In this document: one piece after another, positions 23,431 through 32,836 of the stretch
Position numbering within the stretch: the first letter of the stretch is position 1
Layout: the number at the start of each line of letters is the position of its first letter
From: Candidatus Bathyarchaeota archaeon A05DMB-4
GTDB taxonomy: Archaea; Thermoproteota; Bathyarchaeia; Bathyarchaeales; SOJC01
Reading direction: 5' to 3'
NCBI GenBank assembly: GCA_019685575.1
Contig: JABFQO010000014.1
Span: forward strand, 1 to 47,327
Length of the DNA stretch: 47,327 bases
Translations under genes and position numbers: made by a program
Notes under the pieces: model-generated
The model's input: the letters and a program-made list of their open reading frames with translations, nothing else
The model's database searches: none
Told to the model about the DNA's origin: nothing

Positions 23431-24774
23431 TTATGTTTCGTCTATTGGAAACTTTTGTCCTTTCGTGCCTCCAAAAAATGGCATACGCTTGCGTCTCAGC
23501 GTTTTCATCATGCGTTTCATCATGGCGTATTGTTTAAGCAGTTCTTTAACTTCCTTTTCCGAAGTGCCCGAGCCTCGGGCGGTGCGTTTGATTCGGGATG
23601 GCGAGAATATTTTTGGGTTTTCTCTTTCTTTCGGTGTCATCGACTGAATTATCACTCGCCACGTTTCCAACTTGTCCTGCGCCATTTCCATCGCGTCGTC
23701 AGGGATATTGTAGCCCATGCCGGGAAGCATCTTTAGCAATCGTTTAAAGGGTCCCATGCCTTTTAGTGCTTCAAATTGTTCATACATGTCTGTTAGCGTG
23801 AATTTTCCGCTCAAAATTTGTTTGGCCTTTTTCTCTGGGACCTTTATTTCGGCTTCTTTTACTTTTTCTAGCAAGGTTTCCAAGTCGCCCATTCCGAGCA
23901 GTCTGCCTACGAATCGTGAGGGCACAAAGGCTTCGATGTCTTCGACCTTTTCTCCTGTGCTAATGAATTTAATGGGTGCGCCCGTCGTGGCAACCGCTGA
24001 AAGCGCTCCTCCTCCTCTTGCAGAACCGTCGAGTTTAGCGACGAGAATGGAGCCGATCGGTGTGGCTTCGTGAAAGGCTTTGGCTTGTAGTGCAGCTTGT
24101 TGCCCGATTGTGCCGTCGATGACTAGCATAACCTCGTCTGGTTTAATTGCCTTCTCCAACTGCTTCATTTCTTCGATTAGGCTCTTTTCTTCTTTATGCC
24201 TACCCGACGTGTCCACGATGACAAGGTCTTTGTCCACAAAATTCTTCAAGCCCTCAGAAGCGACTTTCACTGGATCCTTAGCGTTTGCATCGCCATAAGT
24301 GGGCACGTTGATTCGATTGGCTAACTGTTGCATCTGTGCGTATGCGCCGGGGCGAAAAGTATCCGCACAGATTAAGGCGGTTTTTATTCCGCGTTTCTGG
24401 AAGTATCGTGCCAGTTTTGCAGAGGCTGTTGTTTTGCCCGAGCCTTGAATGCCAACTAGCATGAGGATTTTTCTTTTTCCAGGCTCCACTCGCAAAGCGG
24501 CAGGTTTTTCGCCGAGAAAGCGTGTTAACTCTTCATACACAACCTTAATCACATGTTCATGCCGTGAGACGCCGGGCGGCACTTTCTCCTGCAACGCACG
24601 GTTTTCTATGCGTTTTGAAATGTCTAGAACCAATTGCACGTTAACGTCGGCTTGTAACAAGGCGCGTTGAATGTCGAGTACGAGTTCTTTTACTGTTGCT
24701 TCATCAACAACAGGGGCTCGGAAAACCTTCCGCAACGCTTGGTAAAGCGAAGAACCTAGACGCTCAAGCGCCAT
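23431..24774 (-). CDS. srp54: signal recognition particle 54 kDa protein (SRP54)
   Basis: GTPase that recognises signal sequences and docks ribosomes to the membrane with SRP RNA and SRP19. It has N-domain helices and G1 [16 protein letters not shown]3 DTSGRH, G4 [11 protein letters not shown] (TKxD is AKLD here). A methionine-rich M domain starts at about 295 and includes [11 protein letters not shown] for RNA binding. Length 447 is normal. Confidence 0.95.
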   Translation of the reverse strand: MALERLGSSLYQALRKVFRAPVVDEATVKELVLDIQRALLQADVNVQLVLDISKRIENRALQEKVPPGVSRHEHVIKVVYEELTRFLGEKPAALRVEPGKRKILMLVGIQGSGKTTASAKLARYFQKRGIKTALICADTFRPGAYAQMQQLANRINVPTYGDANAKDPVKVASEGLKNFVDKDLVIVDTSGRHKEEKSLIEEMKQLEKAIKPDEVMLVIDGTIGQQAALQAKAFHEATPIGSILVAKLDGSARGGGALSAVATTGAPIKFISTGEKVEDIEAFVPSRFVGRLLGMGDLETLLEKVKEAEIKVPEKKAKQILSGKFTLTDMYEQFEALKGMGPFKRLLKMLPGMGYNIPDDAMEMAQDKLETWRVIIQSMTPKERENPKIFSPSRIKRTARGSGTSEKEVKELLKQYAMMKRMMKTLRRKRMPFFGGTKGQKFPIDET

Positions 24775-24879
24775 TTTTAGCGAATCTCCAACACTAAAAA
24801 CGCACTCGCATACTTAAATAATATGAGCTTCAGAAAGAAAATTGACGCCCCCCGAAGGAAGGATAGACAAGTCATTCCA

Positions 24880-25503
24880 TCAAGACTGTTGCGGTGGTTG
24901 TGGTTCAAAGAATTGTGGTAGTCTGGGATTCTCCATTATCACGAAGTAGAATCCAAGTATTCCAAGTGCAAGAAGAGCTATCCCCAGAAGTGCTAATGGA
25001 AAACCGTATTGTTGATATGGGTATACCGTGTTAAGACGGTCATCCCATGCTTGATAGTACATTGAAAACTCGCTAAATAAAAGTGATAAAGCACCACCAA
25101 CAATTAGCAATGATACTCGTAACACGCACTGCTTATCACGCATGTTTCTGCAACCAAGCCATTGGGCTGGATTCTCAGTTTTCACGAACCAGAAAACTAT
25201 GCCACATACAAGAAAATATATCCCACCAAGCACCGACGGAAATGGCATGTAAAAACTCTTAAATGGGTTAAAGTCATTCACTACGAAACTTTCATAATAA
25301 TAACCAAAAAACCAGTTGTAATGTTCACCACCCCAAATACTGAAAGACCAAGTTCCCTCCCACCAATTGGCATGTTCCCAACCCATATCGAAAAATTCCC
25401 ATCCTACATTCCACTCAGTCGTGAGAATTAAATAAAGGGTCAAACCGAAGGATAAGGCACTAACAACTATTAGCAATAATGCCAGAATCTGCATTACACG
25501 CAT
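24880..25503 (-). CDS. membrane protein of unknown function, tryptophan/tyrosine-rich loop
   Basis: 207 residues with four transmembrane helices (about 5-27, 88-108, 127-146, 166-190). The first exterior loop (about 28-87) is very rich in Trp, Tyr, Phe and Gly (for example WEHANWWEGTWSFSIW). Such an aromatic loop is unusual and may mediate surface contact or lipid-interface insertion. No family recognised; no operon partner. Confidence 0.6.
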   Translation of the reverse strand: MRVMQILALLLIVVSALSFGLTLYLILTTEWNVGWEFFDMGWEHANWWEGTWSFSIWGGEHYNWFFGYYYESFVVNDFNPFKSFYMPFPSVLGGIYFLVCGIVFWFVKTENPAQWLGCRNMRDKQCVLRVSLLIVGGALSLLFSEFSMYYQAWDDRLNTVYPYQQYGFPLALLGIALLALGILGFYFVIMENPRLPQFFEPQPPQQS

Positions 25504-26023
25504 ATTTTTCTAATCCTTCTCCGTTTTATTTCAGTGGCAATGGTATAAGTTTCTGTGTGCATACGTACTAAGAACGCACAGAAGATTCTGTAGACTAACT
25601 AAAACTTTCAGACCTGCTTTACCGTAGATTATCCGTCGGAACCATGAACGGTAGGCTGACATTTCCTTCGATCGGTCTTTCTCCTTATGGCTTTAACTTC
25701 TTTATTAATCTCTAATCACTAAACAAAACTTCTTGTTTCATTCGATTTGAAGCCTATTAGGAAGGTCTAGTCTTCTGCTGCGTGCGCCCACACAGTCTTC
25801 ACAGAGCCTAAAAAGTGACAAAACGGTCAGAACATATTTGGATCATATAGTAGACCCCTCTAGACCCGCGTGTGTTCTTACAAGGCTGATGTCTGATTAC
25901 ATTGTGCTATGCAGAAACCATACCTAGACTAGGGAGACATGCGTGCTCTCTCACAGAGACCATAACCCCCTTAACATAATCTTTTTTACTTTCTTAGTCG
26001 AAGGTAAATTGAAGGGAACACCG
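25504..26023. other. long intergenic region (about 520 bp) between divergent genes
   Basis: Between the membrane-protein gene and the PAC2 gene. I see no tRNA, no convincing coding region and no repeat. It has scattered AT-rich stretches that could serve as promoters for the two flanking genes. A TTTTTTACTTTC stretch near 25983 lies 30-40 nt before the proposed PAC2 start. A small RNA cannot be excluded. Confidence 0.4.
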
Positions 26024-26764
26024 TTGAAAACCGCCAAAGTTATTGAAAGAGAACCTGTTTCATCGGGAGCGATTATGGTTCACGGCTTGCCAGATGTCGG
26101 CTTGGTCGGGGTTATTGCTGCATCACATCTCATTGCAGAACTTAACATGGTCGAGATGGCATACTTGGATTCGGATGCTCTTCCACCAGTCGCTGTTCTG
26201 CATGAAGGCCTACCTCACGCGCCGATGCGAATCTTCGGCGACACCAACCTTCTCGCAACGATTTCAGAAATGCCAATACCCGCGAACGGCGTCCAACTAC
26301 TCATGAACACGCTTTTAGACTGGGGACTATCCAAAAGTCCAAAATTAACCGTCTCCATCGGCGGCATGCCGGTTCAAAACCGCCAAGACATTGATGCCCC
26401 AAAAGTTTTCGGCGTTGCCTCTCACGCTAATTTGCTGGAACTTTTGGAGAAAAAAGGAATAACTGTTCTTCGTGAAGGCTACATGGTAGGCCCACAAGCA
26501 ATTATTCTGCGTTATTGTGCTGAGAAAAACATGCCTGCCATAGCGTTGCTGGCTCAATCATTCTACAATTACCCTGACCCTGAAGCCGCGGCGGCCGCGT
26601 TGAAAGAGTTTTCGAACATTACGGGAATAAAGGTCGACGTGACCAAGTTGCTTGAGAAGGGAGAAGAGATACGATTGCGAGCGAGGGACGTGATGAAGCG
26701 GACTCAGCAGGAGTTGACTAAAATGAAGAAAACGCAAGAGTACGACCTTCCGCTTTACGTGTAG
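26024..26764 (+). CDS. proteasome assembly chaperone (PAC2) family protein
   Basis: 246-residue PAC2-family protein, related to eukaryotic proteasome assembly chaperone 2 and found widely in archaea. Motifs are VHGLPDVGLVGVIAASHLIAEL, LPHAPMRIFG and PEAAAAALKEFSNITGIKVDVTKLLEKGEEI. TTG at 26024 has GAAGGGA 6 nt upstream and gives KTAKVIEREP after the start; a TTG at 26009 and an upstream frame from 25943 are alternatives. Hsp20 follows 15 nt downstream, so the two may form a protein-quality operon. Confidence 0.82.
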   Translation: MKTAKVIEREPVSSGAIMVHGLPDVGLVGVIAASHLIAELNMVEMAYLDSDALPPVAVLHEGLPHAPMRIFGDTNLLATISEMPIPANGVQLLMNTLLDWGLSKSPKLTVSIGGMPVQNRQDIDAPKVFGVASHANLLELLEKKGITVLREGYMVGPQAIILRYCAEKNMPAIALLAQSFYNYPDPEAAAAALKEFSNITGIKVDVTKLLEKGEEIRLRARDVMKRTQQELTKMKKTQEYDLPLYV

Positions 26765-26779
26765 AAGGAGGCAGAAACA

Positions 26780-27226
26780 ATGGCGGAAAAAAGAAAGCGT
26801 CGTTCAATCTTTGACTTGATTCGTGAATACGAGGAGGAATTGGAAGAGTTAAGACAAGGCTTAGTGTTGCCTCCTTTGGAGCATCCAAGTTGGAACATAA
26901 GAGAATGTACCTTGGAGCCCCTCTGCAGCATCTTCGTTTCCTCCAAGGAAGTCATAGTCACAGCAGACCTACCATACGCGAAACCCGACAGCGTAAAAAT
27001 CGAGCCCATAAACAACGAGCGTTTGGAAATTACCGCTGAAATGAAACGCAAAGTAAGGTTTGAAGAATTAGGTATTATTCATCATGAAGGAGAATTTTCC
27101 ACGTTTAGTTGTCAAGTAAACATTCCAGTGCCTTTCGACGTGGAACACATGAAGACAAGATTCAAACATGGAGTGCTCGAAGTCAGGTTACCGCGGAAGC
27201 GTGGCTACCGAATTCCCGTGGAATAA
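26780..27226 (+). CDS. Hsp20/alpha-crystallin small heat-shock protein
   Basis: 148-residue holdase chaperone. The central alpha-crystallin domain spans about 50-145 and ends with FDVEHMKTRFKHGVLEVRLPRKR, the family's A-x-x-x-G-V-L type signature. The N-terminus is a charged coiled-coil-like helix (FDLIREYEEELEELRQG). GGAGG lies just before the ATG, and the PAC2 gene ends 15 nt upstream. It lacks an obvious C-terminal I-x-I motif, but IPVE at the end could partly replace it. Confidence 0.85.
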   Translation: MAEKRKRRSIFDLIREYEEELEELRQGLVLPPLEHPSWNIRECTLEPLCSIFVSSKEVIVTADLPYAKPDSVKIEPINNERLEITAEMKRKVRFEELGIIHHEGEFSTFSCQVNIPVPFDVEHMKTRFKHGVLEVRLPRKRGYRIPVE

Positions 27227-27329
27227 GCATTCGCGTTTCATAGACGTATAATCCAGAAGAGCAACAAAACTAGAGAAAATCTTAACAACACAAGCAACCA
27301 ATTAAATTAGGTTAAGAGGCGAACAAAAC

Positions 27330-27536
27330 TTGGCAGCACAGAAAGTCATCTACTTTATAATATTCTTTCTGTTCCTCGTAGGCGCCTGCGGATTGTCGGC
27401 CTACGCTTTTTCTGTTGCTATTGATAATGAACTAAGCAACCCTCTCTTCTACGCGTCAACCGCCATAACTTGGGGCGTCATTCTTCTCATTCTCTACTTG
27501 GTCTTTGAACGCCAAGACTGGGAATGGTGGAGCTAA
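27330..27536 (+). CDS. small two-helix membrane protein (68 aa)
   Basis: 68 residues, starting at TTG with GAGGCG upstream. Two transmembrane helices (about 6-27 and 43-60) and a terminal RQDWEWWS. No family recognised; it lies alone between the Hsp20 gene and the convergent deoxyhypusine synthase. Confidence 0.55.
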   Translation: MAAQKVIYFIIFFLFLVGACGLSAYAFSVAIDNELSNPLFYASTAITWGVILLILYLVFERQDWEWWS

Positions 27537-27550
27537 AAAAAGTCGCGCCC

Positions 27551-28483
27551 CTAAAGTCTATCTAACGCAGCCGCTACGATTAAAGGAAACGCGATCGTCG
27601 CGTCGCACACAACCGTGACGGCTCCGCCCTTTGGTCGCACTTTGCTCCAGCTTATGGCTTCTTCCAAGGACGCGCCGCTCAATCCGCCAGGTTCAGGTCG
27701 ATCCATCGTGATCTGCACGGCGCAGTCGACGCCTTCGCGGAAAGTGTTGGCGAACAGCGCAAAGTGTTTGGGCCAGCCTCCGCCTAGAATTATTGCTCCT
27801 GCTTTTTTTGCTTCATAGACTTTATCCACTAGTTTTTTTACATCGAGAAGTGGGTCTATTACGAGTTTTTTGTCTTGGCTGAACATCCACAACTGAAAAC
27901 CAGCAATAGAGTCAGCCAAGCCTGGACATATTACGGGCGTGTTTCTTTTTGCTGCGGTGGCGAGGATGGAGTTTGGGCGTTTTATGCGTTTTCCGATTTC
28001 GTAGAGAAGTGTAGACGGTGCTATTCGGTTTCTTTCTTTTTCTGGGATTTCGTCTAAGGTTTTGTTTAGCCATTTTTCAAGCGTTTGAAATGCCTCTTGT
28101 TGAACGTAGATGTCGCCGATTCTGCCGATTTTTTCTTGTTTAAGCCTCTTGTCTTCTGCTTGAAAGGTACCTTGATAATGACTGTAACCTAAGGCTTCCA
28201 CCATGTCGTGAACCATGTTAGCGCCCGTAGTGACTATGACGTTTACGTATTCTTTGTCGATCAAATCAGCTATCACAGTTCTAAGTCCACCTGGCACAAG
28301 AGCACCCGCCAAAGTTAGAAAAACTGTGTAATCTGGGTCGCCGAACATTTTCGCAGTCCAGTCCACGGCTTTGCCGATTTTGCCCGCGCCCAGAACACCA
28401 GTGTCCCGCATTTGTATTGCTAATTCATTAACGCTTAAGCCTTTTCGCAGACGTATGTGTTTTACTTTTTTCAATGTTTCCAA
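27551..28483 (-). CDS. dys: deoxyhypusine synthase
   Basis: Moves the aminobutyl group of spermidine onto the aIF5A lysine using NAD, the first step in hypusine formation. 310 residues with VTTGANMVHDMVEALGYSHY, the catalytic-lysine motif GGGWPKHFALFAN, and VKPKGGAV-like C-terminal region KVRPKGGAVTVVCDATIAFP. It lies 68 nt downstream of the aIF5A gene on the same strand, so enzyme and substrate are co-located. Confidence 0.93.
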   Translation of the reverse strand: METLKKVKHIRLRKGLSVNELAIQMRDTGVLGAGKIGKAVDWTAKMFGDPDYTVFLTLAGALVPGGLRTVIADLIDKEYVNVIVTTGANMVHDMVEALGYSHYQGTFQAEDKRLKQEKIGRIGDIYVQQEAFQTLEKWLNKTLDEIPEKERNRIAPSTLLYEIGKRIKRPNSILATAAKRNTPVICPGLADSIAGFQLWMFSQDKKLVIDPLLDVKKLVDKVYEAKKAGAIILGGGWPKHFALFANTFREGVDCAVQITMDRPEPGGLSGASLEEAISWSKVRPKGGAVTVVCDATIAFPLIVAAALDRL

Positions 28484-28551
28484 CCATGCTAAGGGTATTT
28501 GATGAGTTAGAACAATTCTGTGTTAAAAGAGAGGAATGAAAATTGTATGTG

Positions 28552-28947
28552 TTAGCCTTTTACTCGCATGATTTTTGTTCTTCCCAGAATTCGCCAGTAT
28601 TCGACTTCAGTGCCAGACGAGAGTTTGCTTTTTATTTCTTCTTCCTCAGGTATTGGGGCTTCGAGCATTTCGTAGTTTTCGAGGTCCATCACCTGCACCG
28701 AAGACGGCAACAAAGCGATTACTTGTGCGTTTCTTTTTTCGATTATGGGCACTTCGCATTGTGCATCGACTGGTTTTACCAAGGTTCTTTTTGACCCGTC
28801 GAAAACGCCAACCGCCACGATGCGTGCCTTTGCTGAGCCATGTTTTCCCGGTTTTGATTTGGCGATGTCGACGACACGGCAAGGTTCACCGTCGACGATG
28901 AGATAGCCGCCGACGCGGATGCTTCCGACATCTGTGGGTTTGCTCAA
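28552..28947 (-). CDS. eif5A: translation factor aIF5A (hypusinated)
   Basis: Archaeal homologue of eIF5A that relieves ribosome stalling, in particular at proline runs. 131 residues from the TTG at 28947 (GAGGCG upstream). The hypusination loop is KSKPGKHGSAKA, with the modified lysine being the one in PGKHG. The C-terminal OB-like domain is complete. A longer frame to 28992 would add 15 residues without a better start. Lies immediately upstream of its modifying enzyme. Confidence 0.93.
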   Translation of the reverse strand: MSKPTDVGSIRVGGYLIVDGEPCRVVDIAKSKPGKHGSAKARIVAVGVFDGSKRTLVKPVDAQCEVPIIEKRNAQVIALLPSSVQVMDLENYEMLEAPIPEEEEIKSKLSSGTEVEYWRILGRTKIMRVKG

Positions 28948-29097
28948 CTTTTTCTCGCCTCTTTTTACACAGCAATTCTTAACAAGTAACATATATACTT
29001 GTTGCGAAAGTATGTCTCAAAACAAAATTCGTTTGGGTTCTATATCATTTTACCATAAATTATAATAATCTATGCAACCTTGAATAAAACGGTAGTT

Positions 29098-30864
29098 ATG
29101 AAAAAGATTGGCTTGTTTTTCATTTCAATCATTTTTTTGATAGTTTTTATTCTTCCCCAATTAACGCCGCAGAACAGTCCTTTCTCTATTTCCGACGTGA
29201 AATCTCTCGAATATCCAATGAAAATTGATTTGATTTATCCTACTAACCAAGCGAAAACGTCTCAAAACATAACTTTTCACTATAGTGTAACCGGCGATTC
29301 AAAAATAAGAAGTGCTAGTTTGTTTGTTGATGGTGCCGAAAATCAAGTGTTGAATTATTTAAGTAGATACTTTAACGATTCAACGGTACAGTTTTCAGAA
29401 AAACTAAGGCAAAAAGTAAGTTCTGTCATTCCGTTAGTGATTAATTATAACGAGATACAAGGAAAAAACGAAAAAGGCGCTTCACCGCAATTGCTTTCCG
29501 GAGTTTTGCTTTACAAGATCACTGGGAACGAAACTTATTTACATTATGCAAAAGAAACTGCCGAATGGCTTAATCAAAGTGGTAATAGAGAGTTTCTGCT
29601 TTTTTGGTACAACGTCTCAAACGGAGGCAGGGCAAGTATTTCCACAAACGGATTCGAAGCCCATCTTTATGCACTTATCGCTTTAGTAGAACAAGATAAC
29701 CGCTTTTTACCCTTGGCCAATTGGGCGCTAAACGAGTTTCACAGGATCTTTGTTCCAGCGACTAACTTAAGTTATGTTTCAGTACGTTCAGACGAAACCC
29801 CTGATATTTCTTTCGCAGATTTGGGCAACCAAGCCTACCGTATCGCTTTGTTTAGCTACGCATACGCTATAACGAAGAATGTAACATACAAACAATGGGC
29901 AAAAGATCTGACTTCGGCATTTTGGGATAGGAAATCAGCAATCAACATAACACCAGCATATTTGAATCAAAATGGTTCAGTTCTTTACGATTATGTTAAA
30001 GAGGACCAGCACGCAGGCTTTTTTTTGTTGGGGCTTGAATCAGCATACTACTATACAAAGGACCATTATTACCGAGAGATAATAGAAAGTTATGCCAAAG
30101 CAGTTTCCACCTATTTTTGGCATTCAACAACAAGAAGGTTCATGTACAGAATACAGTGGGAAACAGGTGCTGTAACATGGTATGGAAGTGTTCATGGCTT
30201 TAGCTTGCTTGATCTAGGGTTGGTAAACGCCTATTTGCTCACTGGCAATCGAATATTTTTGGAAAGAGCGAGAAGCGATTATGATGAGTTAATCGTGAAA
30301 GGCTACATTCTGAAAAATGGGTTGATAGTCCACGCGATCAACAACAATAACCAAGTCATCAATCCTGAATCAAATTGGGGATGGAACAAATTCGCTTTCC
30401 CTGCTGGATACGCTTTTTATGTTTTGACAAGAAATGAAACGTACCTCAACGCGCTTAACACGCTTTACGCTGCACTGCGACATCATTGGAAAACTCATGG
30501 CTACGTGGCGAGCATCGATTCAAACACTTTTTCCCCTCTAGGCTCTTCGATTCTTCTCTCAGAATATGTTCATGTGCTAAACGCAATGCTTTATGTAGAT
30601 AGAGAATTGCATGGAGGCGCGTTCACTGGTAACACGTTTGATTATTTGTTTAGAGAGGTTGGCGCGATACAATATTGTAATCCTCAAGAAAAATTTGGGA
30701 TGGGCTATTTTAGGCTTAAGGGGATACCGGCAGGCAATCATTCATGGAACGTCATAGTTTTTGATGCAGAAGGAAACATTATTGAAAGTGTTGAAATGGA
30801 GTTTTCGGTGCCATCTTTGATGGCCGGTGGCATTAGAGGCGGGGGTATAAAAAAACTGGTTTAA
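29098..30864 (+). CDS. secreted or membrane-anchored six-hairpin toroid-type protein
   Basis: 588 residues, with a signal peptide or anchor (IGLFFISIIFLIVFILP). A short beta segment (about 45-85) is followed by a long helical region with repeated helix pairs and aromatic-rich turns (for example NGFEAHLYALIALVEQD, GNQAYRIALFSYAYA and HAGFFLLGLESAYYYT). This looks like the (alpha/alpha)6 toroid of glycoside hydrolases and epimerases. Many N-x-S/T sites fit an extracellular glycoprotein. A closing beta domain ends about residue 575. TTG at 29080 would extend it six codons. No catalytic residues could be pinned down. Confidence 0.6.
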   Translation: MKKIGLFFISIIFLIVFILPQLTPQNSPFSISDVKSLEYPMKIDLIYPTNQAKTSQNITFHYSVTGDSKIRSASLFVDGAENQVLNYLSRYFNDSTVQFSEKLRQKVSSVIPLVINYNEIQGKNEKGASPQLLSGVLLYKITGNETYLHYAKETAEWLNQSGNREFLLFWYNVSNGGRASISTNGFEAHLYALIALVEQDNRFLPLANWALNEFHRIFVPATNLSYVSVRSDETPDISFADLGNQAYRIALFSYAYAITKNVTYKQWAKDLTSAFWDRKSAINITPAYLNQNGSVLYDYVKEDQHAGFFLLGLESAYYYTKDHYYREIIESYAKAVSTYFWHSTTRRFMYRIQWETGAVTWYGSVHGFSLLDLGLVNAYLLTGNRIFLERARSDYDELIVKGYILKNGLIVHAINNNNQVINPESNWGWNKFAFPAGYAFYVLTRNETYLNALNTLYAALRHHWKTHGYVASIDSNTFSPLGSSILLSEYVHVLNAMLYVDRELHGGAFTGNTFDYLFREVGAIQYCNPQEKFGMGYFRLKGIPAGNHSWNVIVFDAEGNIIESVEMEFSVPSLMAGGIRGGGIKKLV

Positions 30865-30952
30865 AGTAGGAAGTCCCTCAGTCGGCGACAGTTTTTTCTG
30901 AAAAAGAAGTAGATAGAATTAATTAATCCATGTTTCTAATTAATGGATAAAA

Positions 30953-31810
30953 ATGGTGAGATACTTGTTTAGTAGTGTTGGTATAGTTTCGCGTACTGAT
31001 AGAAAAGACGCTTTGGGGTTGGCTAAGAAACTTGTCGCTCATCTTCGAGCCAAAAAATTGACAGTTTTTCTAGAGCCCGAACTGGCAAAACTAATCCAAG
31101 AACAATCCTTAGCCACACCATTAGAGGAGATGCGTTCAGACATGCTTGTCACAATAGGCGGCGACGGGACGATTCTCAGAACATGCCTAGGGATTCCCAA
31201 ACCAGAACCGCCCATTTTAGCCGTAGACATAGGCGTAAGAGGATTCTTGACCGAGGTTAAACCAAACAAGGCAATCCAAGCCGTAGACAATTGTTTGCGC
31301 GGCAAGTTTAAACTCGAGCGTTGCATGAAACTTGCATCTTTTGTTGAAGGCGAACGGCTCCCAGACGCTCTAAACGAAGTTCTCATCTCGCCCGACGCGC
31401 CGGTAAAACTTTTGTACGCAAAAATTTGGATAGATAAAACTCCAGTTGCAGAGTGTCGTGCAGACGCTGTTATGGTTGCATCTCAGGTCGGCTCGACGGG
31501 TTATTCGCTTACCGCTGGCGGCCCTGTGCTGGATCCTAGAATGGATGCTTTTGTCTTGACGCCGATTTGCCCGCTTGCAGTTTTTCATCCCATGGTTTTT
31601 CCCGCTTCCTCTACTGTTACTATTGAAGTGAACAAGCCGCAGAAAACCATAGTCGTGGTGGACGGGCAGATGCGAAAGGCTTTGGAAACCGAAAACCCCA
31701 GTTTGACGATTTCGAAATCTGAACATCAAACCACGTTTATACGGTTCAGACGAAACTTTTATCGACGTTTAGAAGCACGGATGTTGTTCTATCGAGGAGG
31801 ACGAAGCTGA
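30953..31810 (+). CDS. nadK: NAD kinase
   Basis: Makes NADP from NAD. 285 residues with the family motifs GGDGTILR, NEVLISPD and QVGSTGYSLTAGGPVLDP. The downstream Nob1 gene begins at overlapping bases, so translation is coupled. Pairing with a ribosome-maturation nuclease is positional only. Confidence 0.93.
   Translation: MVRYLFSSVGIVSRTDRKDALGLAKKLVAHLRAKKLTVFLEPELAKLIQEQSLATPLEEMRSDMLVTIGGDGTILRTCLGIPKPEPPILAVDIGVRGFLTEVKPNKAIQAVDNCLRGKFKLERCMKLASFVEGERLPDALNEVLISPDAPVKLLYAKIWIDKTPVAECRADAVMVASQVGSTGYSLTAGGPVLDPRMDAFVLTPICPLAVFHPMVFPASSTVTIEVNKPQKTIVVVDGQMRKALETENPSLTISKSEHQTTFIRFRRNFYRRLEARMLFYRGGRS
31794..31800 (+). promoter_or_regulatory. ribosome binding site supporting a CTG start for Nob1
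   Basis: GAGGAGG sits at the end of nadK, 6 nt before a CTG that overlaps the nadK TGA. No ATG, GTG or TTG lies in frame between this site and the catalytic-domain start. Confidence 0.6.
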
Positions 31811-32343
31811 CGGCGCAGAAACAAAAAAGCGTCATTGTATTGGACACGTCGGCTTTGATCGCTGGTTTTGACCCTCTTTCAATTTCTGACGAACAGTATT
31901 CTGTGCCAACGGTTAAGGAAGAGTTGCTTGTTGACACTATGCCGTGGGTCAGGTTTAACGCGGCGGTTGAAAGCGGAAAACTGAAGGTACAGATGCCAAG
32001 TCAGCGAAGCATTGACAAGGTAAAAGAATCGTCTAAAACTGTGGGCGATGCACTTTTTCTTTCTGAAGCAGATATGCATGTTTTGGCGTTAGCATTGGAA
32101 TTAAAAGATGCAGGATATTCGCCGTCCATTGTCACAGACGATTATTCCATCCAGAACGTGGCGAACCAGATTGGCATAAGTTTCGCTTCGCTGATGACTT
32201 TTGGTATTCGCTTCCGCCTTTACTGGATACTCTACTGTCCCGCGTGCCACCGCAAATATCCAGCAGACTATCGACTAAAAAAATGCCGAATATGCGGAAC
32301 AGAACTAAAACGAAAGCCGCTATCAAAAAAATCTGTGAAATGA
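31807..32343 (+). CDS. nob1: ribosome maturation endonuclease Nob1, CTG start likely
   Basis: PIN-domain endonuclease with a C-terminal zinc ribbon, needed to cut the 3' end of 16S rRNA. The catalytic aspartate lies in VLDTSALIAG close to the N-terminus, other acidic residues in SEADMHVLAL and VTDDYSI, and the zinc ribbon is CPACH...CRICG. Reading from a TTG at 31840 would delete the first beta strand. The best start is CTG 31807-31809: GAGGAGG precedes it by 6 nt, the protein then reads TAQKQKSVIVLDTS, and the codon overlaps the nadK stop. Confidence 0.85.
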   Translation: MTAQKQKSVIVLDTSALIAGFDPLSISDEQYSVPTVKEELLVDTMPWVRFNAAVESGKLKVQMPSQRSIDKVKESSKTVGDALFLSEADMHVLALALELKDAGYSPSIVTDDYSIQNVANQIGISFASLMTFGIRFRLYWILYCPACHRKYPADYRLKKCRICGTELKRKPLSKKSVK

Positions 32344-32431
32344 AAAATAATTAGGTTGAAAACCCACGGACACTAGGTATGTTGATGAAGCCGTATTTTC
32401 TTCTGGTTAGGCGACAGGTTTGCTAGACGGG

Positions 32432-32794
32432 TTAGATAGGTGAGTATATGATTAGCCAGATAAAAATGATTGTTAGTCCAACTAAGCCTAAGAGTACGCC
32501 CATTCCTCGTTTTTCTTGTCCTCGCCTGAAGTGTTCCATGCCTGCTCTCATTACAGTCGGGTTGATTGCTCCTTGGCGGACGTAGGCGTATTCAGATGTC
32601 GAGAGTCCACTTGCAAAGCCGATGAAGATCAAGAGCAATCCTTCGCCAAGCATCACCCAATAAAGAATATTAAAGAAGTTTACTCTTGCAAGCGTTGCAT
32701 AAAGCCAAACACCAAAAAACGTAGCGCCTAAGATGATAGTGGTTGCGAGAACGTAACGAACAGCCCATTCGGCTACTTTCTGAAATGCTGGCAT
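32432..32794 (-). CDS. small membrane protein of unknown function (120 aa)
   Basis: 120 residues with three hydrophobic helices (about 15-35, 42-62, 97-117), joined by a basic loop HFRRGQEKRGMG. Promoter-like TAGATTTAAATA lies about 30 nt upstream (32823-32834 on the minus strand). No family recognised. Confidence 0.6.
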   Translation of the reverse strand: MPAFQKVAEWAVRYVLATTIILGATFFGVWLYATLARVNFFNILYWVMLGEGLLLIFIGFASGLSTSEYAYVRQGAINPTVMRAGMEHFRRGQEKRGMGVLLGLVGLTIIFIWLIIYSPI

Positions 32795-32836
32795 CTCAGA
32801 ATATTTTGTAATCCATCTTTAATATTTAAATCTAAT

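Noticed and set aside
25870-25925. Possible C/D box small RNA in the long gap
   Set aside because: A TGATGT and CTGA are present, but the box C consensus is not met and no paired D/D' arrangement was found.
28543-28901. Plus-strand open frames over the aIF5A gene
   Set aside because: They are antisense to aIF5A, which has clear family motifs.
32823-32834. 12-nt match to the 26-bp repeat in front of a membrane protein gene
   Set aside because: Only the TATA-like core is shared, not the flanks, so it is most likely a general promoter element rather than a third regulon site.
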